A program made the translations under genes and the position numbers. The notes beneath the pieces were generated by a model. That model searched no databases. It was not told the DNA's origin and saw only the letters and a program-made list of their open reading frames with translations. Of a stretch of 64,000 nt of DNA, positions 1 through 6,670 are shown piece by piece (the stretch's first letter is position 1; each line of letters starts with the position of its first letter). The stretch covers positions 2,108,001 to 2,172,000 of the forward strand of contig NZ_OZ253573.1 in assembly GCF_965262965.1 (NCBI RefSeq), read 5' to 3'. Source of the stretch: Poriferisodalis sp965262965. Its GTDB lineage: Bacteria > Actinomycetota > Acidimicrobiia > Acidimicrobiales > Poriferisodalaceae.

Positions 1-141
1 CCGGTCGTCGGAGACCTGCCACACACCGGTGGCCCATGTGTGCCAGAACCCGGCGGCAACGGCGTCGTCGACGGTGTTGAGGACCAGCTCTTTGGCCTCG
101 GCGGGGACTCTCGCCGGGACCGGTCCGTTCAGTCCCAGCCG
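1..141 (-). CDS. IS3-type transposase OrfB, 5' part only
   Basis: In the -1 frame relative to OrfA, the minus strand stays open from about 147 to the window edge and encodes a segment with AKELVLNTVDDAVAAGF, which resembles the region ahead of the integrase core in IS3-like OrfB proteins. An A-run (GGAAAATCC, about 141-149) lies just before the OrfA stop and could serve as the slip site. The DDE catalytic residues would be outside the window. Partial; assignment rests on position and a short conserved-looking stretch. Confidence 0.45.
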
Positions 142-452
142 GATTTTCCCCGGACAATGGCCAACTCGATCGCTTGGACCTTGATCGCCTCGGTGAGCTG
201 ACCGATCTCTGCCCGGGCCGCTTCGAGCTCCCAGTTCCGTTCGGTGGCCGGGCGACCCGGTTTGCGGGCCAGCGCAGCCAGCGCCGCGTCCTTCACCGTC
301 CGGCGGATGGAGATGATCGTCGACACATCGACCCCCCACTTCCGGGCGGCGTCGGCCTGGGTGATCTCTCCGCCCGCGACCTGCAAGTAGATCTCCCACT
401 TCGTCTCCGCGGACAGCTTCTTCGGTCGACGCCGACCCTCGCTGACAGTCAT
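129..452 (-). CDS. IS3-type transposase OrfA (HTH protein)
   Basis: A 107-residue protein with an N-terminal helix-turn-helix region (about residues 15-50, including QADAARKWGVD) and a charged, coiled C-terminal part, as in IS3/IS481 OrfA proteins that bind the element ends. The ATG at 452 is chosen over the upstream ATG at 467 because a GAAGGAG ribosome site sits 6 bases before it. It ends at 129, overlapping the second ORF, which suggests the usual frameshift production of an OrfAB transposase. A related reading as an IS481-type HTH protein is possible. Confidence 0.7.
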   Translation of the reverse strand: MTVSEGRRRPKKLSAETKWEIYLQVAGGEITQADAARKWGVDVSTIISIRRTVKDAALAALARKPGRPATERNWELEAARAEIGQLTEAIKVQAIELAIVRGKSGWD

Positions 453-622
453 CTGATGCTCCTTCACGCGTCAGCGAGAACACGATCAGACTTGGTTCAT
501 TCCTCGGTGGACCCTCCGCGGCAAAGTCAGACGCACAACAAACCTCCGCGGCAGTTCGAGTAAGCCCGTTCAGTTCAAGCTTGTCCAGCAGCTCGTCGAG
601 GCGCAGTGATGGATTGTCTAAG

Positions 623-2236
623 CCTGAATCCACCGATTGGCTGTTGGTGAGCGTGGGGTTTCTGGGCTGGTGGCGGGTTGGGGTGGTGCGGTGTTGTTGG
701 GGGTGTGGTTTGGTGTGTTTGGGCGTGTTCTGCTAGGGGTGCGGGTGTGGTTCGGGGTTGTCGACGCTGGGTTTGTGTGGGGGCGTCAGTTCCGGGCTGT
801 GCTGTTTAGCCGGAGGGTCCGGGCAGAGCCCTGAGAGCGTTGAGCGTGGCTGTGAATTGTGTTTCCCAGGGCCAGCGGGCGGGGTATCGCAGGGTGGGTG
901 TGCCTGATCGGTTCACCAGCACGGCGGCGAGTGCGACGAGTCGGGTGCGGCGGGAGCGGTTGGTGGCCGCCGGCGCGCCGGCGAGCGTGGCGCTCCAGTG
1001 GCCGATGTTGTGGGCGAGCGCTGCGCAGGCGAGCCATGCGCAGTTCGCGCCGTAGTGGCCTGAGGGGACGTGTTCGAGGCCGGAGCCTTCTTTGAGGTCG
1101 CGGATGGCGAGCTCGACCACGGCGTGGCCGCGGTGGAACTCATCCGCGGCGGCGGTGTCGTGGTCGGTGTTGGTGATGAATGCGTGGTGCCGCCAGTCGG
1201 GCCACAGTCGTTGCTGTGCGCCCTCGGCGAGGCGGGTGCGGCGCACCACGAGACGAACGGTGCGCTTGGCTTTGCCGCGGCCGGTGGTGTATTGGGTCTC
1301 GGCGACCTGGGCGCGGCCGTCTTTGGTGTAAGCGATGTCGGCCCACGCGTCGTCGCGGATCGCTTGGATCGCTGTGCGCACAGAGGATCTGAGGGCGACG
1401 GTGATCGACCATTTGATGTCGTGGGCGTCGAGACGGTCGATCAGCTTCCATGACCAGAACCCCGAGTCCCCGCGCACCGTGACCGGCCCGCTCGCCCCGG
1501 CCCGCCGCAGGCTGGCGACGAGCTCGTCGGCGAAGCGCACCACGCCTCGCGAGGACCCCGCGGAGCCTTTGCGCATGCGTGCGCCGAGCACCTCGCGGGT
1601 GTCGGCGCGTGCAGCGAGCAGCGGGTGATAGCCGAGCACGCTGGTGTAGCCGTACGCGGCGCCCTGTTTCTGCTTGCCGTGGACCTCGCAGATCGTGGAG
1701 TCCAGATCGACCACCAGCGGCGCCTTGCCGGGGCCTGCGCCCAGCGCCCAGGCGCGAGCCAGCGTGCGCGACGCCACCGCTTCGAGCTGGCGGACGTGAC
1801 CGAACGTGAACGTCCGCAAAAACGACCCCACCGTCGAGGGCGCCATCGGGGCGAACCCCAGCACCCGCCCGGTGCGTCCGGCGCGCAGCATCTCGACGTG
1901 ATCGATGTGGGTGCCGCCAGCGAGCATCGCGGCGACCACGGTGCAGATCTTGGGACCCGGGTTCGCGGAACCGGTGCGCACCCACCGCTCGATCAGCCCC
2001 AACAGGCCCAGACGGGCCATCAGCGTTCCCGCCAGGATCAGGCCCGCGTTGGCCACCAGGCCCTCATGATCGAACGTCGTTGCGAACCGGTCCAGACTGC
2101 GCGATGATCCAGACACAAAAAGTGCCTCCTGTTTTTGAGACGAATGTGACAACGAACATCACAATCGTCGCAGATCAGGAGGCCTTTTTCGCGGACGCGG
2201 CAACCCACACACACCCACCGAATCGGTGGATTCAGG
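623..2236 (-). mobile_element. Complete IS1380-family element with 5-bp target duplication
   Basis: Perfect 16-bp inverted repeats CCTGAATCCACCGATT (623-638) and its complement (2221-2236) bound a 1,614-bp element. Both sides carry the direct repeat CTAAG (618-622 and 2237-2241), the target duplication. One transposase gene fills it; the 165 bases between the left repeat and the gene's stop hold no other gene that I can support. Intact ends, duplication and ORF indicate a recent and possibly active insertion. Confidence 0.93.
806..2152 (-). CDS. IS1380-family transposase
   Basis: A 448-residue DDE transposase of usual IS1380 length. The first catalytic Asp is in VVDLDSTICEVHGKQK (about residue 150), the second in VTVRGDSGFW (about 225), and the Glu in HAVVELAIRDLKEG (about 345). 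Arg/Lys-rich stretches between them fit DNA contact. It is the only gene of the element and reads away from the antitoxin operon promoter in the same direction as the broken toxin. No frameshift or internal stop was seen, so it should be functional. Confidence 0.92.
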   Translation of the reverse strand: MSHSSQKQEALFVSGSSRSLDRFATTFDHEGLVANAGLILAGTLMARLGLLGLIERWVRTGSANPGPKICTVVAAMLAGGTHIDHVEMLRAGRTGRVLGFAPMAPSTVGSFLRTFTFGHVRQLEAVASRTLARAWALGAGPGKAPLVVDLDSTICEVHGKQKQGAAYGYTSVLGYHPLLAARADTREVLGARMRKGSAGSSRGVVRFADELVASLRRAGASGPVTVRGDSGFWSWKLIDRLDAHDIKWSITVALRSSVRTAIQAIRDDAWADIAYTKDGRAQVAETQYTTGRGKAKRTVRLVVRRTRLAEGAQQRLWPDWRHHAFITNTDHDTAAADEFHRGHAVVELAIRDLKEGSGLEHVPSGHYGANCAWLACAALAHNIGHWSATLAGAPAATNRSRRTRLVALAAVLVNRSGTPTLRYPARWPWETQFTATLNALRALPGPSG

Positions 2237-2338
2237 CTAAGGCATCCGCTTGGCGTTGCAGCGTGGTGGCCACGATCGCTGGATGGAGCACATCTGCGTC
2301 GAATACCGCCGTGAACGCCATACGGTCGGCCTGTCCAG

Positions 2339-2791
2339 CTAGTACTCGAGGCCGATTGCCTGAGCCTCTCGGGAGAGATCGTCGAGTATTCCTTGGCGGA
2401 ACTCGTCGTCACGTTGCTTGTAGCGCAGTAAGTGTTCGAGGAGCACTTTGCGCCTGTTGCCGACGCGCCGATACGGCAGCTTCCGCTCGTCGAGCAGTTT
2501 GATCAGGTATGGCCGCGACACGTTCAAGATGTCCGCCGCGCCTTGAGTGGTGAGCTCGGCCGGCACGGGGACCACGGTGACCGCATGTCCTTCGGCCAGG
2601 GCCGTCAGCGCGTCAACCAGCAACCGGGCCGCGAACGTCGGCAATTCGAGATGGAGTGCAACGAGCTCACCCGGTGCCGACGTGTCGAACGACGACCGCA
2701 GCCCGACAAGTTCTGCGAGCGCGGTCTCGGCTCCGACCGCTACGTCCGGGCTCGGGATCTCGTACTCGCGCACGATCGTTGCGCTCGACAT
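2339..2791 (-). CDS. Excisionase-type HTH antitoxin of a PIN toxin-antitoxin pair
   Basis: A 150-residue protein. Residues about 85-125 form an excisionase-like helix-turn-helix (QGAADILNVSRPYLIKLLDE) followed by RKLPYRRVGNRRK, which is the standard DNA-binding antitoxin encoded directly before PIN toxins of this family. The N-terminal part is probably for oligomerisation and toxin contact. ATG 2791 is preceded by GAGGAGGGG, a strong ribosome site. The toxin gene follows after 17 bases but is destroyed, so this is an orphan antitoxin that may still repress its promoter. The gene itself looks intact. Confidence 0.8.
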   Translation of the reverse strand: MSSATIVREYEIPSPDVAVGAETALAELVGLRSSFDTSAPGELVALHLELPTFAARLLVDALTALAEGHAVTVVPVPAELTTQGAADILNVSRPYLIKLLDERKLPYRRVGNRRKVLLEHLLRYKQRDDEFRQGILDDLSREAQAIGLEY

Positions 2792-2855
2792 CTCACCCCT
2801 CCTCGTCAGGTTGGCCTGGGCCACTTGACAGCAGGTCGCCCTCTGCGACAGATGA

Positions 2856-2870
2856 ACTATAGCCTGTAGT
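2856..2870 (-). promoter_or_regulatory. Candidate operator of the antitoxin operon
   Basis: ACTATAGCCTGTAGT is a near-perfect palindrome 65 bases upstream of the antitoxin ATG, in an AT-rich stretch. Two direct copies of GCTGTAG (3863-3869 and 3872-3878) lie beyond the IS5-type insertion and would have been within 50 bases of it before that insertion. Repeated sites of this kind suit autoregulation by the HTH antitoxin. Inferred from sequence symmetry only. Confidence 0.4.
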
Positions 2871-2887
2871 CGAAATATATGTAATAA

Positions 2888-3848
2888 GAGCGTTAGCGGA
2901 TTGGGCGGTTGTGGGGTTGCCAGCGGTTGCGGTGGTCGATGAGTTTGATGGTGATGATCAAGGCGACGGCGAGGGCGAGTTGGGCGAGGCGGTGCTCGGG
3001 TTTGCGGTCGGTGTTTCGTCGCAGTTGGCCGTAGTTGGACAGCCATGAGTTGGTTCGCTCGACGCGCCAGCGCAGCCCCAGCGGCGCTGTGACCGGTTCT
3101 GCGGGGCCGTCGTGGCCGGGTCTGCGTTTGGGGGGCCGCACCAGATCGCAGATGCCCGCCGCGGCGGCTGACCGGTCGACGCGGGCGCCCCAGTAGCCGC
3201 GGTCGAGGTGCAAGGTCTCGGTGTCGTGATGCAGCCCCCGCCGTTCGATCTCGGCCACGGTCGGGTCGAACAGCATGATGTCGTTGCGGTTCGCGCCCGC
3301 GGCGGCCCACCCGACCGGGATCCCCGCCCCGTCGATCGCGATCGACCACTTCCAGCCGAGTTTTCGCCTGTCCACGGGGCTTTTGCCGGTCCCTTCCCCA
3401 CCGCAGGGAGCTTTGTGGGTGGACCCGTCGATGCACACGTCATCGAGGTCGAGACCCACGATCCGGTCATAGGCGGCGATCGCTTCGGCCGCGATCCGCT
3501 CGAACACGCCCGCAGCGACCCACTCGTCGCGGCGCGACCGCAGCGTCGTGTCCGACACCTGCCATCCCAGCAGCGCCTCCGCGCACTGCCACGAGCAGCC
3601 CGTGGCCAGCCGCACCAGGATCCCCCAAAAGCACAGCCGGTCCGATATCCGGGGCCGATGCCCCCTGCCAAGGTCACGAACCGGCCGCACCGGCAGCATC
3701 GGCTCCACCGCCGCCCAGATCACATCCACCACCTCAGGCTCCAAAGCGCGCATGATGAAACCGGCCTCCACGGGTTGTCTTGTTCGGACAACCCGACCAA
3801 TACACCGGGGAACCAGCCAACCCGTGGATGGCCAATCCGCGCGGCCTC
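2888..3848 (-). mobile_element. Complete IS5-family element (IS427-like) with TAA duplication
   Basis: The 961-bp element has imperfect inverted ends (GAGCGTTAGCGGATTGG at the left; the complement of the right end reads GAGGCCGCGCGGATTGG) and is flanked by TAA at 2885-2887 and 3849-3851, the TNA-type duplication of the IS427 group. It sits just upstream of the antitoxin promoter and separates the candidate operator from two upstream GCTGTAG sites. Confidence 0.85.
2893..3753 (-). CDS. IS5-family transposase
   Basis: A 286-residue DDE transposase. The N-terminal DUF4096-like part contains PRISDRLCFWGILVRL; catalytic positions are visible as VCIDGSTHKAPCGG (Asp, about residue 105), LHLDRGYWGARV (Asp, about 190) and WRVERTNSWLSNYGQLRR (Glu, about 245). 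The ATG at 3753 starts the conserved N-terminus; an in-frame extension to 4179 exists but is outside the element. The stop lies within 6 bases of the element tip. No lesion seen. Confidence 0.9.
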   Translation of the reverse strand: MRALEPEVVDVIWAAVEPMLPVRPVRDLGRGHRPRISDRLCFWGILVRLATGCSWQCAEALLGWQVSDTTLRSRRDEWVAAGVFERIAAEAIAAYDRIVGLDLDDVCIDGSTHKAPCGGEGTGKSPVDRRKLGWKWSIAIDGAGIPVGWAAAGANRNDIMLFDPTVAEIERRGLHHDTETLHLDRGYWGARVDRSAAAAGICDLVRPPKRRPGHDGPAEPVTAPLGLRWRVERTNSWLSNYGQLRRNTDRKPEHRLAQLALAVALIITIKLIDHRNRWQPHNRPIR

Positions 3849-3928
3849 TAAGTATGTTATACGCTGTAGAGGCTGTAGAAGAATCAAGTCCGTATACGCA
3901 CGAGTCTGTAGTTCCCGCGAGTGGCGCT

Positions 3929-4138
3929 ATGCGCATCGAGATCGACACCGACGGCAACGGCGTGGCCGATTTCGCTATGAACGGGTTCGGTTCGTCGTCG
4001 AGCGGTGTGCAGTTCGTGGCAGCGCCTGATGGCAACGAGTACATCGAGGCTGGCTCGGCTGCGTGCGATCTGTCGTCTGGCGTTGGCTCGGGCACGCTGG
4101 CGGCGGCACGACGTGTCACCAGCGGCCGATCCGGCTGA
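3929..4138 (+). CDS. Small hypothetical ORF, possibly a gene fragment
   Basis: A 69-codon ORF beginning with ATG after GAGTGGCGCT. Residues 5-14 (EIDTDGNGVADF) have the spacing of Asp/Asn-rich calcium-binding repeats found in large secreted proteins; the rest is Gly/Ser-rich and ends in a basic tail. It may be the remnant of a larger exported protein cut by the IS5-type insertion next door. No partner gene. Nothing else is supported in 3852-4201. Confidence 0.25.
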   Translation: MRIEIDTDGNGVADFAMNGFGSSSSGVQFVAAPDGNEYIEAGSAACDLSSGVGSGTLAAARRVTSGRSG

Positions 4139-4201
4139 TCAGCTTCGGATGGCCTTGATGAACTGCTGCACCACAGCAACAGCTTCGTTGCGCAGGCGCC
4201 A

Positions 4202-4990
4202 TCAGAAACCGATCACCTCACGGCGAAGGTGATCAGCTTGCTCGCGTCCGCGTTGGGGGTCTCGCCGCACATCGACGTAGAGCCGGAACACGTTGGCGAT
4301 CCACTTGTCTCGCTGACGGGTCCGAAACGCCAAGGGCGCATCGTTTCGTTCCTGGAGGATCACCAAGTTCGGTCCTGACTCGACTGGCTGCGCTTGGAGA
4401 GACTCACATACGGCGTCGGGGTCTGCGGTTGCATTTAGCCAGACTTCGACGACAGGAACGTTTGTGAGCAGCGGCGATATGCGTGCGACTGCTGCGGTGC
4501 CGGTGAGCGCGTACTCGGTGCCAGTCCGTTCGAGGCCGTCGCAGATCTCGTCGACCAGCCGGTCGGTGTCGAGGAGCATCGCTTGCGCCACCAGACTGGA
4601 CTTTCCGGACAGGCGGCTGCGGGGCTGAGCAGGCCGGGCACGCGACTCACCGGTGGTCCTCATGATGAGTCCGGGCAGCGTCAAGTGAACATTTCCGAGT
4701 CCGTCGACCGACCCGACACCAGCCTCAGCCAAGATCGCTCGCGCTGCGCGGGTCATCTCACGTCCGATGACGACCATCGGCATCGCAAGCTGCTGCGCTT
4801 GCCGGGCCAGCTGTTGAGCCGAAGCGCCATTGACGCGAGTCTTGAATTCGATCGCCACCGATGTTGCCGTGCCGGCGTGCTGGACGACAGCGTCGGCGGC
4901 GAGGTCGCCTACGACCTGCGAGGCAACCCAGTCCCGAATCAGCAACTCAACGGCTTCCGCCACCCATAGCGGCTCCGCTGGCGGCGGCAC
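4202..4990 (-). CDS. AbiEi-like protein, apparently lacking its winged-helix segment
   Basis: A 262-residue protein starting at GTG 4990. The N-terminal half has a restriction-fold feel (VAIEFKTRVNGASAQQLARQ) followed by GLGNVHLTLPGLIMRTTG and LSGKSSLVAQAMLLDTDR, the series seen in long AbiEi-type antitoxin/transcription factors. In that family a winged-helix DNA-binding domain should follow; here the chain goes straight to the C-terminal nucleotidyltransferase-like part (ICDGLERTGTEYALTGTAAV). About 70-80 residues seem to be missing in frame. No AbiEii toxin gene is next to it. Family assignment is moderate; it could instead be a different regulator with shared folds. Confidence 0.5.
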   Translation of the reverse strand: MPPPAEPLWVAEAVELLIRDWVASQVVGDLAADAVVQHAGTATSVAIEFKTRVNGASAQQLARQAQQLAMPMVVIGREMTRAARAILAEAGVGSVDGLGNVHLTLPGLIMRTTGESRARPAQPRSRLSGKSSLVAQAMLLDTDRLVDEICDGLERTGTEYALTGTAAVARISPLLTNVPVVEVWLNATADPDAVCESLQAQPVESGPNLVILQERNDAPLAFRTRQRDKWIANVFRLYVDVRRDPQRGREQADHLRREVIGF

Positions 4991-5445
4991 GGTGACGTGC
5001 TGGAGAGGCGACCACCAAGGCGTGGGGAGCTGTGCAGCTCTACTTCGCGACGACCTACCCCGACAGCTTCATGCGCAACCCACGGGGAGCGGAGATCCTG
5101 GCCGGCACGGTGACTCATCTCGTACGGGCCCATCGAAGGCCCAGCTTGCCGACGGCAAGAAGGTCGAAACGGCTTTCGTCCTCGGAGCAGGCGATAGTAG
5201 GGTAAGCAACCATTAGATCCCCAGGCAGCCGGCCTATCGCTGCGCTGCCTGTATGAAACCCCCGGGGGGCGGCAGTTGCCGCTCCCCGTATTTCGTTTCA
5301 CTGCCGGGCATCGTGTGTGCTGCTATTCGGAGCGGCGGTTCTCTTGGTGCCCCGCCATCAACTTTTGGGAGCCACGATGCGACAGCGTGAGACTGCCCCG
5401 AGATCCCGACTATGCAATAACACACAGCATCCGGGAGGACACGCC
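4991..5445. other. Gene-poor stretch upstream of the trpC-like gene
   Basis: No convincing gene. A plus-strand reading near 5000-5215 includes AVQLYFATTYPDSFMRNPRG and runs to a stop without a start; it may be a gene fragment but I do not recognise it. GC-rich inverted stretches near 5255-5285 (CCCCCGGGGGGC, GCGGCAGTTGCCGC) could fold as a hairpin. An ORF with a GGGAG site could also start at ATG 5377 in the frame of the small ORF at 5446. Confidence 0.4.
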
Positions 5446-5505
5446 ATGGCAGCCTCGATCTTCGCGGACGCCTGCCTCTACTTGTCTTCCCACCCATCCG
5501 CGTGA
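5446..5505 (+). CDS. 19-codon ORF ahead of trpC-like gene; probable detached N-terminus
   Basis: ATG 5446 has a good GGGAGG site 8 bases upstream and the ORF ends in GTGA, where the GTG is the start of the downstream trpC-like frame. The peptide is MAASIFADACLYLSSHPSA. The downstream protein lacks the N-terminal helix and linker usual in indole-glycerol-phosphate synthases, and adding these 19 residues gives about the normal spacing to the IAEIKRRSPS motif. So a one-base frameshift in a single gene is the simplest reading; translational coupling of two ORFs is the alternative. There are no Trp codons, so it is not a trp leader. Confidence 0.4.
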   Translation: MAASIFADACLYLSSHPSA

Positions 5506-6248
5506 GCACCCGAACGTTGACCCGCGAGGCGCGGGTCCACAACCCTGCAGGCGTCGGGTGCCGCTTTCGGCACGCTTTGTCCTCAGAGGGGCTTTCGCTC
5601 ATCGCTGAGATCAAGCGACGGTCACCTTCGCGTGGAGCGCTGCGCGAGGATGCCGACGCTCGAGCACTCGCGGTTGAGTACCAGAGAGGCGGTGCATCCT
5701 GCCTGTCGGTGCTCACGGACTCGCAACTGTTCGGTGGGTCATCCCAAGACCTGCGCGACGCATGCGACGCGTCCGACCTCCCGGTGCTGCGCAAGGACTT
5801 CCTGACCACCCACGTGCACGTGCACGAGACGCATCAGATGGGTGCCGACGCGATGCTGGTCATCGTGGAAGACATGGAGTCAACGAAGCTCCGGCCGCTG
5901 CAAGAGCTAGCGCTCACGCTTGGCATTGATGTGCTGACCGAGGTACGCACCGAAGCCGAGCTGGATCTCGCGGTCGGGCAAGGCGCCTACATGATCGCGG
6001 TCAACCAACGCGACGACCCGAAGAATTCCCACCCGACCGTCGACTACAACAAGGCTTTGCGCATAGCGGGCATGTTCGATCAGCTCCCACCTGGAATCAT
6101 CAAGGTCGCCGCATCCGGCATCGGTGTTCCCGACGGCACCCCGCTTGCCGACATAGCAGCGGCGGGCTACGACGCAGCATTGGTCGGGGAAGCGTTGGTC
6201 ACAGCTTCAAACCCGGCCGGGGCAATACGGAACCTCCTGCGTAGTTGA
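5502..6248 (+). CDS. trpC: Indole-3-glycerol-phosphate synthase-like protein, divergent
   Basis: A 248-residue TIM-barrel protein of the TrpC family, which closes the indole ring in tryptophan synthesis. Visible conserved parts: IAEIKRRSPSRG (Glu and Lys of the active site), VLRKDFL (catalytic Lys), LTEVRTEAEL (catalytic Glu), VNQRDD (Asn; the family usually has NNRDL), and KVAASGIG, where the family has ESG, so the second active-site Glu is Ala here. The N-terminus is short (see the ORF at 5446). No other trp genes are present and its neighbours are mobile elements, so it may be a paralogue with changed function or a decaying copy. Confidence 0.7.
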   Translation: MSTRTLTREARVHNPAGVGCRFRHALSSEGLSLIAEIKRRSPSRGALREDADARALAVEYQRGGASCLSVLTDSQLFGGSSQDLRDACDASDLPVLRKDFLTTHVHVHETHQMGADAMLVIVEDMESTKLRPLQELALTLGIDVLTEVRTEAELDLAVGQGAYMIAVNQRDDPKNSHPTVDYNKALRIAGMFDQLPPGIIKVAASGIGVPDGTPLADIAAAGYDAALVGEALVTASNPAGAIRNLLRS

Positions 6249-6285
6249 CCCAGGAAGCGGGGCTTCTCGCGTCCCTACGCGCCTA

Positions 6286-6386
6286 GGAGTGTGCTGGGCA
6301 ATGCCCGAATGGCCGCCTTCGCAATTGCAAAACCACTGGTCAGAGGCTTGCGGTAGTGGCAGATTCCGAATAAATCAGCAGTCTCC
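6286..6386. repeat. 101-bp MITE, copy 1
   Basis: Starts GGAGTGTGCTGGGC and ends GATTTATT-complement/GCAGTCTCC, giving imperfect terminal inverted repeats GGAGnnTGCTGa. Flanked by TA (6284-6285) and CA (6387-6388, probably a mutated TA). Near-identical to 8794-8894 with two differences in 101 bases. Too small to encode anything; the short size, inverted ends and TA flanks are those of a TA-targeting miniature element. Confidence 0.75.
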
Positions 6387-6670
6387 CAGTGCTGTGACCG
6401 CAAACGTTTGCGCTGTCGTCGGCGCGTCGGGTGCTGGCGTTCCGCAGTTGTCGCAAGCCGTGTCAGCTGGGCCCGGAGGTGTTTGCGCCCGCGCAGCATG
6501 ATCGGTGGCGCGATGCGACCTGCTGATCCGGCGACGGTGATCGGGCAGGGGCACGCGCCCGTGACGGGTGCGCTGTGTTGCGGTGCGTGGGGGTTGCGCT
6601 GGCGTGGGTTCGGATGTGGTGATGTCGTTCGGGGGCTTTCGTATAACACCCCACACTTACAGTCATTGTC

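Larger units (their letters stand above)
1..537 (-). mobile_element. Partial IS3-like insertion sequence running off the left edge
   Basis: Reading on the minus strand, the element begins near 537 with a TGTGCGTCTGACTTTGCC end, followed by a small HTH ORF and then the start of a second ORF in the -1 frame that leaves the window. TGT-type ends and a two-frame organisation are typical of IS3. The other end lies outside, so size and target duplication cannot be read. It abuts the 3' remnant of a PIN toxin gene, which it probably truncated. The exact outer boundary is inferred from the TGT start alone. Confidence 0.55.
538..2321 (-). pseudogene. PIN-domain toxin, internally deleted and split by IS1380
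   Basis: The minus strand from the ATG at 2321 reads MAFTAVFDADVLHPA, the classic start of a PIN ribonuclease (first acidic residue of the active site), but continues directly into IVATTLQRQADAL, which matches the C-terminal end of this PIN family. About 110 central residues, with the remaining catalytic acids, are missing. The remnant is then cut by the IS1380 copy after the codons for DAL and resumes at 617 as DNPSLRLDELLDKLEL until the IS3 end near 537. It lies 17 bases after the antitoxin stop. Removing the IS and one CTAAG copy restores the reading frame, so the internal deletion is a separate event. It cannot be an active toxin. Confidence 0.75.

Noticed and set aside
637..834. Val/Gly-rich 65-codon plus-strand ORF inside IS1380
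   Set aside because: Lies in the noncoding tail of the element opposite the transposase end; low-complexity composition and no ribosome site.
3754..4179. N-terminal extension of the IS5 transposase to 4179
   Set aside because: It crosses the right end of the IS and its target duplication; the conserved protein begins at 3753.
4991..5445. Riboswitch or trp leader before the trpC-like gene
   Set aside because: No Trp codons in the short ORF and no T-box or known riboswitch core motif; only a weak GC-rich hairpin.
5446..5505. RiPP precursor peptide
   Set aside because: No modification enzymes nearby and the length better fits a detached TrpC N-terminus.
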